From Pyrocephalus nanus (lineage: Eukaryota; Chordata; Aves; Passeriformes; Tyrannidae), in NCBI GenBank assembly GCA_038380795.1, contig CM076260.1, positions 34,010,634 through 34,074,633 on the forward strand: a DNA stretch of 64,000 nt, given 5' to 3'. Positions 62,743 through 64,000 of this stretch are shown here, in pieces. The translations under genes were made by a program, and so were the position numbers. The number at the start of each line of letters is the position of its first letter. Positions within the stretch are counted from its first letter, which is position 1. The notes beneath the pieces were generated by a model. That model was not told the origin of the DNA, made no database searches, and saw only the letters and a program-made list of their open reading frames with translations.

Positions 62743-64000
62743 CCATCTTTAACCTAAACTAAATTCCACACGAGTCCTCAGATGAAGAGACTGATCATTC
62801 CAGTGATCACTAAATGGATCGGTCTATGAACAGAAGGGAATTCCTTCTAATGGGTGCTCGCTGTTTTCACCTCACAAAGTTCTTTCCTTCTCCTTTTCCT
62901 TTTTAGACAGAATGCAAATCTTTCTTAGAACCTCATGCATAAAGCAGAGACCCACCCCACAGACAAGTGAGAGGGGATTTCAGATTAGAGCAACACACAT
63001 GACTAAAGGGCTCCAGAGACTGAATAACTGTACAAAGAAAAGTTTTATAAAATGAATACAACACACTTCTCTGACTAAGAATGGATTAAATGACGAAAAA
63101 GGTATGATCATCATTTTCCCTGTAAGTATTTGAAGGGTAAAATCACAAAGAGAATAGACGAATTTCAGTAGCTTGCTTTCTTGAATAAAAAACAATATTT
63201 TTGGCAAGTACAGCCAGTGAAGAAGGATTCTCACTTCTGGACCAACAAACTTTTACCATTGCTCAAGCAACTGTGCATGCACTATGAATTATTGCCAGTC
63301 TACAGCCCAGTCTAGCACTGGAACAACTCTTGGGCAGCTGCCAGTGAAGACTGGAGAGGTACCAATCTCTTTTCTAGGTATGTGCATGAGATTTCAGGTG
63401 GAGCCAACTAGGATAAGAAATACTGCCAAGGAAGGCAGAGTAGTCAGGCTGTGTTTTTCTAGGTGCAATCAGTAACTCAATCCATGTATTGAAATGCAGT
63501 TTTACTCCAACCAACCTAACTTTGTCAAAGGAAAAAATCGTCTTTCAGATTTTAATATTAACATAAATTATAATATTTTTCAACAACAATGACATCTCAG
63601 CATAGAAAGTTATTCAGTGAACATTGGGTTATATGATTGCAGCCTGTCTTCCCTGTATTTCCTCCACATAAATCTCCTGGCATTGACTCCACTCTCTCCA
63701 CACAAGCAAGTACTATACAATTATATTACTCACTAAATAACATGACAGCCAGTTTTCCTCACACATGATATAGATGGTGAGCCTCTAGAGTGACAATATA
63801 CAAGATGAAGGTGCTGACTTTGAGTCAGAAAATCAATTCCACACATAATAGGACAGCATGAGAGAGAAAAGAGATTTTTATGGAGTGCCTTGGTCTAGCA
63901 CTGAGTAATTACCTCAGGAAAACCAAAATCAGAGTCAAGCAGCAGCATTATTTATATGGGTGAGTCGGTTCCAGCACACCTTCTCCCCACATCTGAAGTG

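Larger units (their letters stand above)
60496..64000. other. Unique AT-rich non-coding stretch
   Basis: No gene or interspersed repeat recognised. The longest frames are near 100 codons and have no motif. It includes a pyrimidine tract at 62621-62669 and a 21-bp tandem duplication at 62704-62742. Confidence 0.6.

Noticed and set aside
1..64000. CRISPR arrays, bacterial operons, phage or plasmid functions
   Set aside because: No spaced direct-repeat arrays, ribosome binding sites or long adjacent open frames exist; the CR1 and ERVL content identifies vertebrate DNA.

Overview
The window looks like vertebrate, almost certainly avian, nuclear DNA. It is AT-rich, has no operon structure and no open reading frame above about 145 codons, and its recognisable interspersed repeats are nearly all CR1 LINE fragments with the 3' ends typical of birds (short octamer repeats of the ATTCTGTG kind). 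One further fragment comes from an ERVL-type endogenous retrovirus pol gene. I found no functional protein-coding gene, no convincing tRNA or rRNA gene and no CRISPR array. The stretch is best read as intergenic or deep-intronic sequence.

Layout: 1-7.8 kb is unique AT-rich sequence with small homopolymers. A short CR1 3' end (+) lies at 7.82-7.96 kb, a 36-base T run at 8.52 kb, and a 5'-truncated CR1 (-) at 10.96-11.51 kb. From 11.5 to 25.0 kb I recognise no interspersed repeat, only a GATA/TG microsatellite at 14.44 kb and minor simple repeats. An old, degenerate but long CR1 (-) with reverse transcriptase, endonuclease and upstream segments fills 25.0-27.3 kb. At 33.06-33.50 kb a T23 tract, two complementary polyadenylation signals and near-matching flanks suggest a minus-strand processed retrocopy. 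ERVL pol debris follows at 33.9-34.4 kb.

From 35.9 to 42.6 kb there are a small CR1 tail, a perfect 13-bp hairpin beside a GC-rich island (37.5-38.0 kb), a weak tRNA-like relic (39.15 kb) and a CR1 (-) at 42.07-42.59 kb. A 29-unit GGGAA array sits at 48.76-48.91 kb. A mosaic CR1 (-) at 49.65-50.14 kb joins a 3' tail directly to endonuclease-domain sequence. The right end holds two independent CR1 copies (+) at 59.0-59.4 and 59.6-60.5 kb; the first has a fold-back at its 5' junction.

No genes act together here. The history visible is repeated CR1 insertion of different ages and subfamilies, one ERVL relic, one possible retrocopied transcript and simple-repeat expansion. I see no evidence of an undescribed functional system; the best leads are the candidate retrocopy, the mosaic CR1 and the GGGAA array.
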